Shown: positions 34,661 to 43,572, numbered from the stretch's first letter. The stretch is DNA of 64,000 bases from DRPN01 sp964599235 (GCA_964599235.1 CAZRDX010000055.1:1-64000); one strand, 5' to 3'. The notes: generated by a model not told the origin, from the letters alone. Numbers and translations: made by a program.

Positions 34661-34679
34661 AAAAAAAAGAATACCTTTG
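34651..34679 (+). promoter_or_regulatory. Promoter of the str-S10-spc-alpha superoperon
   Basis: TTG at 34651-34653 and TACCTTTG at 34672-34679, 18 nt apart, fit the Bacteroidota consensus very well. An A-rich run fills the spacer. Transcription should begin near 34686, giving a leader of about 29 nt before rpsL. Confidence 0.7.
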
Positions 34680-34714
34680 CAGTCCAATTTTCAAATTCAA
34701 TAAAAAGCTGTTTT

Positions 34715-35089
34715 ATGCCTACAATACAACAGTTAGTAAGGAAGGGACGCAAGAAGATCGTTGAGAAGAGCAAGGCGCCTGCGCTGGATGCCTGTCCGCA
34801 GCGTCGGGGTGTGTGTGTACGTGTATACACCACCACACCGAAGAAGCCGAACTCGGCCATGCGTAAGGTGGCCAGGGTGCGTCTGACCAACGGCAAGGAG
34901 GTGAACGCCTACATTCCCGGCGAAGGGCACAACCTGCAGGAGCACTCCATCGTTCTGATCCGCGGAGGACGTGTGAAAGACCTCCCCGGCGTGCGTTACC
35001 ACCTGATCCGCGGCGCCCTGGACGCCGCCGGCGTTGAAGGCCGTACCCAACGCCGCTCGAAGTACGGAACGAAGAAACCGAAGAAATAA
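34715..35089 (+). CDS. rpsL: Ribosomal protein S12
   Basis: This 124-residue protein of the small subunit lies at the decoding centre. The conserved loop TPKKPNSAMRK and the segment GGRVKDLPGVRYH are present; both lysines linked to streptomycin resistance when changed are of the sensitive type, and the Asp of VKDLPG is the site that can be methylthiolated in other bacteria. It is the first gene of the 18-kb ribosomal cluster, downstream of a good promoter and 18 bp before rpsG. Confidence 0.98.
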   Translation: MPTIQQLVRKGRKKIVEKSKAPALDACPQRRGVCVRVYTTTPKKPNSAMRKVARVRLTNGKEVNAYIPGEGHNLQEHSIVLIRGGRVKDLPGVRYHLIRGALDAAGVEGRTQRRSKYGTKKPKK

Positions 35090-35107
35090 TAAGAATATTT
35101 TTTTGCC

Positions 35108-35584
35108 ATGAGGAAAGCAAAACCCAAAAAGAGGACCATCCTGCCGGACCCGCGTTATAACGACCCCCTGGTGACGCAGTTCGTCAACAACCTGATGCTC
35201 CAGGGCAAGAAGAACCTTGCTTTCAAGATCTTCTACAACGCGATGGACATCGTCGCCGAGAAGATGAAGAAGGAGGACATCTCCCCTCTGGAGGTATGGA
35301 AGAAGGCGCTGGAGAACGTCACCCCGCAGGTGGAGGTGAAGAGCCGCCGCGTCGGGGGGGCCACCTTCCAGGTGCCTATCGAGGTGCGGCCCAGCAGGAA
35401 GGTGTCGCTCAGCATGAAAAACCTCATCCTCTTTGCCCGTAAACGCAACGGCAAGAGCATGAGCGAGAAGCTGGCGGCCGAGATCATCGCAGCCTACAAC
35501 AAGGAGGGCGGAGCTTTCAAGAAGAAAGAAGATATGCACCGGATGGCCGAGGCCAACAAAGCTTTTGCACACTTCCGGTTCTAA
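35108..35584 (+). CDS. rpsG: Ribosomal protein S7
   Basis: This 158-residue primary binding protein of the 16S rRNA 3' domain touches mRNA and tRNA at the exit site. Family marks are MRKAKPKKRTILPDPRYNDP, VTQFVNNLMLQGKK, VGGATFQVPIEVRP and MAEANKAFAHFRF. Length and N-terminus are normal. It lies between rpsL (18 bp) and fusA (24 bp). In E. coli S7 represses its own operon; no such mRNA site was worked out here. Confidence 0.98.
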   Translation: MRKAKPKKRTILPDPRYNDPLVTQFVNNLMLQGKKNLAFKIFYNAMDIVAEKMKKEDISPLEVWKKALENVTPQVEVKSRRVGGATFQVPIEVRPSRKVSLSMKNLILFARKRNGKSMSEKLAAEIIAAYNKEGGAFKKKEDMHRMAEANKAFAHFRF

Positions 35585-35608
35585 CCGTCGAAGCAGAGAT
35601 CAGAGAGC

Positions 35609-37714
35609 ATGACAGACCGTCTGAAATATACGAGGAACATCGGGATCATGGCCCACATCGATGCGGGCAAGACCACTACGACGGAGCGTATCCTCTTCTA
35701 TACGGGGATCACGCACCGCATCGGTGAGGTGCACGACGGTGCTGCCCAGATGGACTGGATGGTGCAGGAGCAGGAACGCGGGATCACCATTACCTCGGCT
35801 GCTACAACCACTTACTGGAAGTACAAGGGCGAAGAGTACAAGATCAACATCATCGACACCCCCGGTCATGTCGACTTCACCGTGGAGGTGGAGCGTTCGC
35901 TGCGTGTCCTCGACGGGGCCGTGGCCGTTTTCTGTGCCGTGAGCGGTGTCGAACCCCAGTCGGAGACGGTATGGCGCCAGGCCGACAAGTACGGTGTGCC
36001 GCGCATCGCCTTCGTCAACAAGATGGACCGTGTCGGTGCCGATTTCTTCGGTGTCGTCAATGAGATACGTGATAAGCTGAGGGCCAACCCCGTGCCCGTC
36101 CAGATCCCCATCGGCTCGGAAGACTCTTTCCGGGGTGTCATCGACCTGATGGAGAACAAGGCCGTGGTATGGTATGATGATGAGACCCTCGGCACGAAGT
36201 ACAGTCTGGAAGAGATCCCGGCCGAGCTGGCCGATGAGGCAGCCGAGTGGCGCAACAAGCTGGTGGAGGCCGTCGCCGAGAAGGACGACGAACTGCTGGA
36301 ACGATACTTTGAGGATCCCGACTCCATCACCCCTGACGAGATGGCGGCCGTGATCCGCCGTGCTACCATCGACGGCACCATCGTGCCGGTGATGTGCGGG
36401 TCGGCCTTCAAGAACAAAGGCATCCAGCGTCTTCTGGATGCCATCGTGGCTTATCTGCCCAGCCCGCTTGACATCGGGCCGGTGAAGGGCATCAACCCCA
36501 AGACGGGCGAAGAGATCACCCGTGATCCCGACCCCAAGGCGCCGCTGGCGGCCCTGGCCTTCAAGATCGCCACCGACCCTTACGTGGGGCGGTTGGTCTA
36601 CCTGCGCGTCTATTCGGGGAAGATCACCCCGGGCATGACGGTGCTCAACCCCCGTACCAACAAAAAAGACCGTATCAACCGGCTCTACCAGATGCATGCC
36701 AACAAGCAGAACCCGCGCGATGTCATCGAGGCGGGCGACATCTGCGGAGCCGTGGGACTGAAAGATATCAAGACCGGAGATACCATCACTGACTTCCAGC
36801 GGCCTATCTCGCTGGAGTCGATGACCTTCCCCGAGCCGGTCATCGGCGTGGCCATCGAGCCCAAGACGCAGGCCGACGTCGACAAGCTGGGGGCGGCCCT
36901 GGCCAAGCTGGCCGAGGAAGATCCCACCTTCAAGGTGAGGACCGACGAGGCTTCGGGCCAGACCATCATCAGCGGTATGGGTGAGCTTCATCTGGAGATC
37001 CTCGTCGACCGCCTCAAGCGGGAGTTCGGTGTGGAATGCAACCAGGGACAGCCGCAGGTGGCCTACAAAGAGGCGCTCACCAAGACCGTGGAGCACCGCG
37101 AGGTGTTCAAGAAGCAGACGGGCGGCAAAGGTAAGTTCGCCGACATCGTCGTGGAGATCGGACCGGCCGACGAAGGTGTCACCGGCCTGCAGTTCATCGA
37201 TGAGGTGAAAGGCGGCAACATCCCCAAGGAGTTCATGCCGGCCATTCAGAAAGGTTTCGAGATCGCCATGCAGAACGGCCCGCTCGCCGGCTTCCCCATG
37301 GACAATCTCAAGGTGGTGGTCAAGGACGGGTCGTACCACCCCGTCGACTCCGACTCGCTGTCGTTCCAGATCGCTGCCCAGCATGCCTTCAAGAACGCTG
37401 CTCCCAAAGGCGATCCTATCCTGCTCGAGCCGATCATGTCGGCCGAGGTGGTGACGCCCGAGGAGTACATGGGCGATGTGATCACCGACTTCAACAAGCG
37501 GCGGGGACGTATCGAAGGCATGGAGTCGAAGGCCGGTGCCCGCGTCATCAAGGCCAAGGTGCCGCTGTCGGAGAACTTCGGCTATGTGACGGTGCTGCGT
37601 ACCATCACCTCGGGACGGGCCACCTCGTCGATGGAGTTCTCACACTACGAACCGGTGCCGCCGGAGATCGCCGAGAAAGTGATCGAGAACATCAAAGGGA
37701 TCATCAAGGTATAG
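35609..37714 (+). CDS. fusA: Elongation factor G
   Basis: This 701-residue GTPase moves tRNA and mRNA through the ribosome. All GTPase motifs are canonical: P-loop AHIDAGKTT, switch I RGITITSAATT, switch II DTPGHVDF and NKMDRVGADF. Domains II to V follow (HREVFKKQTGGKGKFADIVV in IV, EYMGDVITDFNKRRGRI in V). It sits at the normal place of the str operon, but tuf does not follow; rpsJ comes next after 25 bp, as is usual in Bacteroidota. Compare the altered paralog fusA2 just upstream. Confidence 0.98.
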   Translation: MTDRLKYTRNIGIMAHIDAGKTTTTERILFYTGITHRIGEVHDGAAQMDWMVQEQERGITITSAATTTYWKYKGEEYKINIIDTPGHVDFTVEVERSLRVLDGAVAVFCAVSGVEPQSETVWRQADKYGVPRIAFVNKMDRVGADFFGVVNEIRDKLRANPVPVQIPIGSEDSFRGVIDLMENKAVVWYDDETLGTKYSLEEIPAELADEAAEWRNKLVEAVAEKDDELLERYFEDPDSITPDEMAAVIRRATIDGTIVPVMCGSAFKNKGIQRLLDAIVAYLPSPLDIGPVKGINPKTGEEITRDPDPKAPLAALAFKIATDPYVGRLVYLRVYSGKITPGMTVLNPRTNKKDRINRLYQMHANKQNPRDVIEAGDICGAVGLKDIKTGDTITDFQRPISLESMTFPEPVIGVAIEPKTQADVDKLGAALAKLAEEDPTFKVRTDEASGQTIISGMGELHLEILVDRLKREFGVECNQGQPQVAYKEALTKTVEHREVFKKQTGGKGKFADIVVEIGPADEGVTGLQFIDEVKGGNIPKEFMPAIQKGFEIAMQNGPLAGFPMDNLKVVVKDGSYHPVDSDSLSFQIAAQHAFKNAAPKGDPILLEPIMSAEVVTPEEYMGDVITDFNKRRGRIEGMESKAGARVIKAKVPLSENFGYVTVLRTITSGRATSSMEFSHYEPVPPEIAEKVIENIKGIIKV

Positions 37715-37739
37715 TGCAATATAAACAAGAGAAGGAAGC

Positions 37740-38045
37740 ATGAGCCAGAAAATTCGGATAAAGCTGAAGTCGTACGATCACAACCTGGTGGACAAGTCCG
37801 CCGAGAAGATCGTGAAGACGGTCAAGTCGACGGGGGCCATTGTGAGCGGGCCGATCCCGTTGCCGACGCACAAGCGGATCTTTACGGTCCTGCGTTCACC
37901 GTTCGTGAACAAGAAGTCGCGGGAACAGTTCCAGCTGGCGTCGCACAAGCGTCTTCTGGACATCTACAGCTCCACCCCCAAGACCATCGACGCACTGATG
38001 AAGCTTGAGCTGCCCAGCGGCGTCGAGGTAGAGATCAAGGTTTGA
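37740..38045 (+). CDS. rpsJ: Ribosomal protein S10
   Basis: This 101-residue protein of the 30S head also serves as NusE in antitermination complexes. The sequence IRIKLKSYDHNLVDKSAEKI and the signature PLPTHKRIFTVLRSPFVNK are typical, with the extended loop intact. It is the first gene of the classical S10 block, fused here to the str block with only 25 bp after fusA. Confidence 0.98.
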   Translation: MSQKIRIKLKSYDHNLVDKSAEKIVKTVKSTGAIVSGPIPLPTHKRIFTVLRSPFVNKKSREQFQLASHKRLLDIYSSTPKTIDALMKLELPSGVEVEIKV

Positions 38046-38068
38046 GAAACTAGAAAGGTAGTAAGGTC

Positions 38069-38683
38069 ATGCAAGGACTGATAGGAAAGAAAATAGGAAT
38101 GACATCCCTCTTCGACGAGGAGGGCAACAACGTGCCGGTGACGGTGATCCAGGCCGGACCTTGTGTTGTGACGCAGATCAAGACCAAGGAGAAGGATGGT
38201 TACGATGCCGTGCAGCTCGGCTTCGACGACAAGAAGGAGAAGAACACCACCAAGCCCATGCTGGGGCATTTCCGGAAGGCCGGCGTGACGCCCAAGCGCA
38301 AGCTGGTGGAGTTCGACGGTTTTGAGGACGTGAAGCTGGGCGACACGCTCACCGTGGAGATCTTCAAGGACGACACCTGGGTTGACGTAAGGGGTGTCTC
38401 GAAAGGCAAAGGTTTCCAGGGGGTCGTCAAGCGTCACGGTTTCCGCGGGGTGGGTGATGCCACGCACGGTCAGCACAACCGCAACCGTGCCCCGGGATCG
38501 CTGGGCGCCTCGTCGTATCCTTCCCGCGTCTTCAAAGGGATGAAGATGGCCGGCAGGACCGGTGGCCGTCAGGTCGCCATGATCTCGCTGCGGGTGATGA
38601 AGATCATCCCCGAAGAGAATCTGATGCTGGTGAAAGGGTCCGTACCGGGTCCGAAAGGTTCATACTTAATTATCACAAAGTGA
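38069..38683 (+). CDS. rplC: Ribosomal protein L3
   Basis: This 204-residue protein starts 23S rRNA folding and reaches toward the peptidyl transferase centre. Seen: GLIGKKIGMTSLFDEEG at the N-terminus and the long loop GDATHGQHNRNRAPGSLGAS, whose Gln is the methylation site in E. coli, then KMAGRTGGRQVA. The stop overlaps the rplD start in TGATG, so the two are translationally coupled. Confidence 0.98.
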   Translation: MQGLIGKKIGMTSLFDEEGNNVPVTVIQAGPCVVTQIKTKEKDGYDAVQLGFDDKKEKNTTKPMLGHFRKAGVTPKRKLVEFDGFEDVKLGDTLTVEIFKDDTWVDVRGVSKGKGFQGVVKRHGFRGVGDATHGQHNRNRAPGSLGASSYPSRVFKGMKMAGRTGGRQVAMISLRVMKIIPEENLMLVKGSVPGPKGSYLIITK

Positions 38684-39315
38684 TGAAACTGAAAGTACTG
38701 AATAAAGAAGGGAAAGAGACCGGCAGGACGGTGGAGCTCAACGACGGGCTGCTTCCTGCCGAGCCGAACGATCACGCCATCTACCTGGATGTGAAGCAGT
38801 ATCTGGCCGCGCAGCATCAGGGCACGCACAAGTCGAAAGAGCGGGGTGAGGTGAAGGCCTCCACGCGCAAGATCAAGCGCCAGAAAGGGACGGGTACGGC
38901 CCGTGCCGGCAGCATCGCCTCGCCGCTGTTCCGCGGTGGAGGACGCGTCTTCGGCCCCCGTCCGCGCGACTACGATTTCAAGGTGAACAAGAAGGTCAAA
39001 CGTCTGGCACGCCGCTCGGCCCTGGCTTACAAGATCCGTGACAACCAGCTGATGGTGGTCGAGGACTTCACCCTGGAGGTGCCCAAGACCAGGGAGATGG
39101 TCCAGATCGAGAACAACCTGCAGATCGCCGACAAGAAATCGCTCTTTGTGCTGCCCGAACCCGATCACAACATCCTTCTCTCTTCGCGCAACCTGCCGAA
39201 GACGCGTGTGATCACCGTGGGCGAGCTGACCACCTACCACCTCATGGACGCCGGGGCCGTGGTCTTTTCAGAGAAGGCGATCGAAACACTCAAAGAGACC
39301 TTGCAAAATCAGTAA
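38683..39315 (+). CDS. rplD: Ribosomal protein L4
   Basis: This 210-residue protein lines the peptide exit tunnel. The tunnel loop is visible in KIKRQKGTGTARAGSIASPL and FRGGGRVFGPRPRDYDFKVN. I begin at the ATG at 38683, one base inside the rplC stop; a GTG codon 3 bp earlier is less likely. In E. coli L4 also represses the S10 operon, but no matching leader was seen here. rplW follows after 12 bp. Confidence 0.97.
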   Translation: MKLKVLNKEGKETGRTVELNDGLLPAEPNDHAIYLDVKQYLAAQHQGTHKSKERGEVKASTRKIKRQKGTGTARAGSIASPLFRGGGRVFGPRPRDYDFKVNKKVKRLARRSALAYKIRDNQLMVVEDFTLEVPKTREMVQIENNLQIADKKSLFVLPEPDHNILLSSRNLPKTRVITVGELTTYHLMDAGAVVFSEKAIETLKETLQNQ

Positions 39316-39327
39316 CGAACCAGAGCC

Positions 39328-39618
39328 ATGAACATACTGATCAGACCGATCGTGACAGAGAAGATGACGCAGCAGGGTGAGACGCTCAACCGCTACGGTT
39401 TCATCGTCGACAAGCGGGCCAACAAGCTCCAGATCAAGAAGGCCGTCGAGGAGCTGTACGGTGTCACCGTCGAGCGTGTCAACACCATGCGTTACGGCGG
39501 AAAGAAGCGGAACCGCTATACCCGTTCGGGCATCATCGAAGGTAAGACCGCCTCGTACAAGAAAGCCATCGTGACACTGGCTGAAGGAGAAACCATTGAT
39601 TTTTACAGCAATATCTAA
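39328..39618 (+). CDS. rplW: Ribosomal protein L23
   Basis: This 96-residue protein sits at the tunnel exit, where trigger factor and SRP dock. It starts MNILIRPIVTEKMTQQGET, contains KANKLQIKKAVEEL-like helix sequence (ANKLQIKKAVEELYGV) and the basic loop RYGGKKRNRYTRSG. Length is normal for the family. It lies 6 bp before rplB. Confidence 0.97.
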   Translation: MNILIRPIVTEKMTQQGETLNRYGFIVDKRANKLQIKKAVEELYGVTVERVNTMRYGGKKRNRYTRSGIIEGKTASYKKAIVTLAEGETIDFYSNI

Positions 39619-39624
39619 CGAGCT

Positions 39625-40458
39625 ATGGCAGTAAGGAAATTGAAACCGGTCACGCCGGGCCAGAGACATAGGATCGTTGCCACGTTCGACGACATCACTG
39701 CCGTCAAGCCGGAGAAGTCGCTGCTGGCGCCGCTGAAGAAGAGCGGCGGACGCAACAACACCGGCAAGATGACGATGCGTTACCTCGGCGGCGGTCACAA
39801 GCGCAGGTTGCGCATCATCGACTTCAAACGCGACAAGGACGGTATCCCTGCCGTGGTGAAGACGATCGAGTACGATCCCAACCGTTCGGCCCGCATCGCC
39901 CTGGTGGCGTACAAGGATGGAGAGAAGCGTTACATCATCGCTCCCAACGGCCTGAAAGTGGGACAGACGATCATGTCGGGCAAGGGTGCGGCCCCCGAGG
40001 TGGGCAACACGCTCTTCCTCTCCGACATTCCGCTGGGTACGGTGATCCACAACATCGAGCTTTATCCCGGCAAGGGCGGGGCACTGGCGCGCAGTGCCGG
40101 CAGCTATGCCCAGCTCACCAGCCGCGACGGCAAGTATGCCATCGTGAAGCTCCCCTCGGGCGAGTCGCGCATGGTGCTGGTCACCTGCCGTGCCACCATT
40201 GGCACCGTTTCCAACTCCGACCACGGGCTGGTGAAGTCGGGCAAGGCCGGCCGTTCGCGGTGGCTGGGACGTCGTCCCCGGGTGCGGGGTGTGGCCATGA
40301 ACCCCGTCGACCACCCCATGGGTGGCGGCGAAGGACGCGCCTCGGGCGGACACCCGCGCTCACGCAAAGGCCTCCCCGCCAAAGGGTACAAGACACGGCC
40401 CAAGAACAAGCCGTCGAACAAACTGATCGTTGAAAGAAGGAAAAAAAGAAAAAGATAG
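39625..40458 (+). CDS. rplB: Ribosomal protein L2
   Basis: This 277-residue core protein of the 50S subunit supports the peptidyl transferase centre and subunit joining. Seen are the OB fold and SH3-like parts (KRDKDGIPAVVKTIEYDPNR, GSYAQLTSRDGKYAIVKLPS) and the conserved C-terminal signature with the essential His: MNPVDHPMGGGEGRASGG. The tail is highly basic (ERRKKRKR). rpsS follows after 7 bp. Confidence 0.98.
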   Translation: MAVRKLKPVTPGQRHRIVATFDDITAVKPEKSLLAPLKKSGGRNNTGKMTMRYLGGGHKRRLRIIDFKRDKDGIPAVVKTIEYDPNRSARIALVAYKDGEKRYIIAPNGLKVGQTIMSGKGAAPEVGNTLFLSDIPLGTVIHNIELYPGKGGALARSAGSYAQLTSRDGKYAIVKLPSGESRMVLVTCRATIGTVSNSDHGLVKSGKAGRSRWLGRRPRVRGVAMNPVDHPMGGGEGRASGGHPRSRKGLPAKGYKTRPKNKPSNKLIVERRKKRKR

Positions 40459-40465
40459 TTAAGCC

Positions 40466-40732
40466 ATGAGCCGTTCGCTGAAAAAAGGTCCTTTTATCGA
40501 TTACAAGCTCGAGAAACGTATCCTCGAGATGAATGCGTCGGGCAAGAAGACCGTGATCAAGACCTGGTCGCGTCGTTCGATGATCTCTCCCGACTTCGTG
40601 GGGCACACCATCGCCGTGCACAACGGCAACAAGTTCATCCCGGTGTACATCACTGAGAACATGGTGGGCCACAAGCTGGGTGAGTTCGCCCCCACGCGCA
40701 CCTGGAGAGGTCACGGAGGCAAGGCAAGATAA
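40466..40732 (+). CDS. rpsS: Ribosomal protein S19
   Basis: This 88-residue protein of the 30S head forms bridges with L5. Typical sequence: SRSLKKGPFIDYKLEKRI, SRRSMISPDFVGHTIAVHNG and MVGHKLGEFAPTRTWRGHGG. Length and both ends match the family. It lies between rplB (7 bp) and rplV (19 bp). Confidence 0.98.
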   Translation: MSRSLKKGPFIDYKLEKRILEMNASGKKTVIKTWSRRSMISPDFVGHTIAVHNGNKFIPVYITENMVGHKLGEFAPTRTWRGHGGKAR

Positions 40733-40751
40733 TCCATAAAGAAGAAAAGTC

Positions 40752-41207
40752 ATGGGAAAGAGAAAGACTGAACGTGCCAATGCTTTGAAGGAGGCCAGGA
40801 AGAGCCAGTACCGGGCGGTGCTGCGCAACGATCCCACCTCGCCGCGCAAGATGCGCCTGGTGGCCGACATGATCCGGGGTCTCGAGGTGAACAGGGCATT
40901 GGACCTTCTGAAATACAGCAACAAAGAGGCCAGCCGGCGCCTGGAGAAACTGGTCCTCTCGGCCATCGACGTCTGGCAGAAGAAGAACGAAGGGTTGCGC
41001 GTGGAAGAGAGCCACCTCTACATCAAGGAGATCTTCGTCGACCAGGCCCGGACGCTCAAGAGGCTGCGCCCCGCCCCGCAGGGAAGAGCCTACCGCATCC
41101 GCAAACGCTCGAACCACGTCACCGTGGTGCTCGACAGCCTCGTCCTGCCAGAGAACACGGGCGAACAGCAGGAAGTTGAAACCGAAAACACTGATAATAC
41201 GAAATAA
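40752..41207 (+). CDS. rplV: Ribosomal protein L22
   Basis: This 151-residue protein lines the peptide tunnel. The core carries RNDPTSPRKMRLVADMIRG and the tunnel hairpin ARTLKRLRPAPQGRAYRIRK. The last 20 or so residues (NTGEQQEVETENTDNTK) are an acidic extension beyond the usual 110-residue core. Its TAA is followed directly by the rpsC ATG, with no gap. Confidence 0.97.
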   Translation: MGKRKTERANALKEARKSQYRAVLRNDPTSPRKMRLVADMIRGLEVNRALDLLKYSNKEASRRLEKLVLSAIDVWQKKNEGLRVEESHLYIKEIFVDQARTLKRLRPAPQGRAYRIRKRSNHVTVVLDSLVLPENTGEQQEVETENTDNTK

Positions 41208-41912
41208 ATGGGACAAAAAGTTAATCCGATATCGAACCGTCTGGGCATCATCCGCGGTTGGGATTCCAACTGGTACGGAGGGAAGGACTATGCCGACAAG
41301 ATCCTGGAGGACACCAAGATCCGGGAGTATCTGAACGTGCGTCTGGCCAAGGCCAGTGTCTCGAAGATCATCATCGAGCGTACGCTCAAGCTCATCACGG
41401 TGACGGTCAACACCGCCCGTCCGGGGATCATCATCGGCAAAGGCGGCCAGGAGGTCGACAAGCTGAAGGAGGAGCTGAAGAAGATCACCAAGAAGGAGGT
41501 GCAGATCAACATCTACGAGGTGAAGCGTCCCGAGCTGGATGCCACCATCGTGGCCAACAACATCGCTCGCCAGGTGGAGGGCAAGATCTCCTACCGTCGT
41601 GCCATCAAGATGACCATCGCCTCGACGATGCGGATGGGCGCCGAAGGGATCAAGGTGCTTATCTCAGGACGTCTGGGTGGTGCCGAGATGGCCCGTTCGG
41701 AGACTTATAAGGAGGGGCGTATCCCGCTGCATACCCTCCGTGCCGATATAGACTATGCTTTGGCCGAAGCACATACCAAGGTGGGGGTCATCGGCATCAA
41801 GGTGTGGATCTGCAACGGCGAGGTGTACGGCAAGCGTGACCTGTCGCCTAACATCGGGATGAAGAGGTCGGGCGGCCTGAAGAGGGACCGCCGGGGCGGC
41901 CGCCGCAGATAA
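41208..41912 (+). CDS. rpsC: Ribosomal protein S3
   Basis: This 234-residue protein sits at the mRNA entry and has helicase-related contacts. It begins MGQKVNPISNRLGIIRGWDS, has a KH domain with the GxxG loop in GIIIGKGGQEVDKLKEEL, and ends in the C-terminal domain GRLGGAEMARSETYKEGRIP with a basic tail rich in Gly and Arg. It abuts rplV; rplP follows after 32 bp. Confidence 0.98.
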   Translation: MGQKVNPISNRLGIIRGWDSNWYGGKDYADKILEDTKIREYLNVRLAKASVSKIIIERTLKLITVTVNTARPGIIIGKGGQEVDKLKEELKKITKKEVQINIYEVKRPELDATIVANNIARQVEGKISYRRAIKMTIASTMRMGAEGIKVLISGRLGGAEMARSETYKEGRIPLHTLRADIDYALAEAHTKVGVIGIKVWICNGEVYGKRDLSPNIGMKRSGGLKRDRRGGRRR

Positions 41913-41944
41913 ACGAATCGCGAAACAATTAAAGAGACTGGATC

Positions 41945-42364
41945 ATGTTACAGCCGAAGAAGACCAAATACAGGAGGCGCCAGAAAGGCAGGATGAAGGG
42001 CAACGCCCAGCGCGGGCATCAGCTGGCCTTCGGATCGTTCGGGATCAAGACCCTCGACAGTGCCTGGATCACCGGGCGCCAGATCGAGGCCGCGCGTCAG
42101 GCCATCGTGCGTTATATGAAACGTGAAGGCCAGGTGTGGATCCGCATCTTCCCCGACAAACCCATCACCAAGAAACCCGCCGAGGTACGTATGGGGAAAG
42201 GGAAAGGCTCACCCGAAGGATTCGTCGCCCCCGTCACACCGGGACGTATCATGTTCGAGGTGGAAGGCGTCAGCCTCGCCGTGGCTAAAGAAGCACTCCG
42301 TCTCGGAGCACAGAAACTGCCCGTGAGAACCAAGTTCGTCGTCCGCAGGGATTATCAGGAATAG
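41945..42364 (+). CDS. rplP: Ribosomal protein L16
   Basis: This 139-residue protein of the 50S subunit contacts the A-site tRNA. Marks: MLQPKKTKYRRRQKGRMKG, FGIKTLDSAWITGRQIEAAR, RIFPDKPITKKPAEVRMGKG and KLPVRTKFVV. The Arg that is hydroxylated in E. coli L16 lies in the RMGKG region, but no hydroxylase is in view. rpmC follows after 21 bp. Confidence 0.98.
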   Translation: MLQPKKTKYRRRQKGRMKGNAQRGHQLAFGSFGIKTLDSAWITGRQIEAARQAIVRYMKREGQVWIRIFPDKPITKKPAEVRMGKGKGSPEGFVAPVTPGRIMFEVEGVSLAVAKEALRLGAQKLPVRTKFVVRRDYQE

Positions 42365-42385
42365 TCCCTTTAAAGAAGTCAGACC

Positions 42386-42592
42386 ATGAAAACAAAAGAA
42401 ATACGCGAGCTCAGCGACAAAGAGCTGATCGAAAGGATCGAGAACGAGACCAACTATCTGCAGAAACTGAAACTGCAGCATGCGATTTCTCCGCTCGACA
42501 ACCCCAATCTGCTCAAGATGACGCGGAAGAACATCGCGCGGCTGAAAACGGAGCTTCGTCAGCGGGAGCTCGCAGGAAAACTGAGTAAATAA
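42386..42592 (+). CDS. rpmC: Ribosomal protein L29
   Basis: This 68-residue two-helix protein sits near the tunnel exit beside L23. Typical: KTKEIRELSDKELIERIENE at the start and NIARLKTELRQREL at the end. Length is normal. It lies 8 bp before rpsQ. Confidence 0.97.
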   Translation: MKTKEIRELSDKELIERIENETNYLQKLKLQHAISPLDNPNLLKMTRKNIARLKTELRQRELAGKLSK

Positions 42593-42600
42593 AGGAAAGA

Positions 42601-42861
42601 ATGGAAACAACCAGGAACTTGCGCAAGGAAAGGATCGGGGTCGTGGTCAGCAACAAGATGGACAAGACCATCGTCGTGGCTGTCAAACGCAAGGTGAAAC
42701 ACCCGATCTACGGAAAGTTCGTCAACAAGACGAAGAAGTTCATGGTCCATGACGAGAACAACGACTGCAACGTCGGCGACACGGTCAGGATCATGGAGAC
42801 ACGGCCGCTGAGCCGTCATAAGAGCTGGAGATTGGTAGAAATCATTGAAAGAGTCAAATAG
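42601..42861 (+). CDS. rpsQ: Ribosomal protein S17
   Basis: This 86-residue OB-fold protein is one of the primary 16S rRNA binders. Typical: RKERIGVVVSNKMDKTIVVA, KHPIYGKFVNKTKKFMVHDE and GDTVRIMETRPLSRHKSWRL. Its stop is 2 bp before the rplN start, so the two are tightly coupled. Confidence 0.98.
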   Translation: METTRNLRKERIGVVVSNKMDKTIVVAVKRKVKHPIYGKFVNKTKKFMVHDENNDCNVGDTVRIMETRPLSRHKSWRLVEIIERVK

Positions 42862-42863
42862 TC

Positions 42864-43229
42864 ATGGTACAACAAGAGAGTCGTTTAGCTGTAGCGGACA
42901 ACAGCGGCGCCAAGGAGGTGCTGGTCATCCGTGTGCTTGGGGGTACGCGCAAGAAGTACGCCTCGCTGGGTGATCTCATCGTGGTGACGGTCAAGAGCGC
43001 GCTGCCCGGCAGTGACACCAAGAAAGGGATGGTCAGCAAGGCTGTGGTCGTACGCACCAAGAAAGAGGTGCGGCGCAAGGACGGATCCTACATCCGTTTC
43101 GACGACAACGCCTGCGTGCTGCTCAACAACCTAGGCGAGATGCGCGGCACGCGTATCTTCGGCCCCGTGGCACGCGAACTGCGCGACGGGTACATGAAGA
43201 TCATCTCCCTGGCTCCCGAAGTACTGTAA
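42864..43229 (+). CDS. rplN: Ribosomal protein L14
   Basis: This 121-residue protein at the subunit interface contacts L19 and silencing factor RsfS. Typical: MVQQESRLAVADNSGAKEVL, VVTVKSALPGSDTKKGMV and GTRIFGPVARELRDGYMKI. Length is normal. rplX follows after 19 bp. Confidence 0.98.
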   Translation: MVQQESRLAVADNSGAKEVLVIRVLGGTRKKYASLGDLIVVTVKSALPGSDTKKGMVSKAVVVRTKKEVRRKDGSYIRFDDNACVLLNNLGEMRGTRIFGPVARELRDGYMKIISLAPEVL

Positions 43230-43248
43230 CGGAAAAACCTGTAAGAAA

Positions 43249-43572
43249 ATGGCAAGGAAATTACATATCAAAAAGGGCGACTTGGTCTACGTCAACACCG
43301 GGGAGTACAAGGGCCAGACCGGCAAGGTGCTCGAGGTGCTCGTCAAGGAGCAGCGGGCCATCGTCGAGGGGGTGAACATCGTGTCGCGCCATACCAAGCC
43401 CAATAACAAGTACCCCCAGGGAGGGATCATCAAGAAGGAGGCACCCATCCACATCTCCAATCTCAATGTGGTGGACCCCTCCACCGGTGAGCCCACCCGC
43501 ATCGGCCGCCGCCGCAACGAGGAAGGTAAACTGGTTCGTTATTCTAAAAAATCAGGGGAGGAGATCAAGTAA
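43249..43572 (+). CDS. rplX: Ribosomal protein L24
   Basis: This 107-residue assembly starter of the 50S subunit has a KOW motif (KKGDLVYVNTGEYKGQTGKV) followed by VEGVNIVSRHTKPNNKYPQG and IHISNLNVVDPSTGEPTRIG. The TAA overlaps the rplE start codon in TAATG, giving coupled translation. Confidence 0.98.
   Translation: MARKLHIKKGDLVYVNTGEYKGQTGKVLEVLVKEQRAIVEGVNIVSRHTKPNNKYPQGGIIKKEAPIHISNLNVVDPSTGEPTRIGRRRNEEGKLVRYSKKSGEEIK

Noticed and set aside
37715..37739. A missing tuf gene as a deletion
   Set aside because: The fusA-rpsJ order without tuf is the normal state in Bacteroidota, as is the lack of adk after secY.
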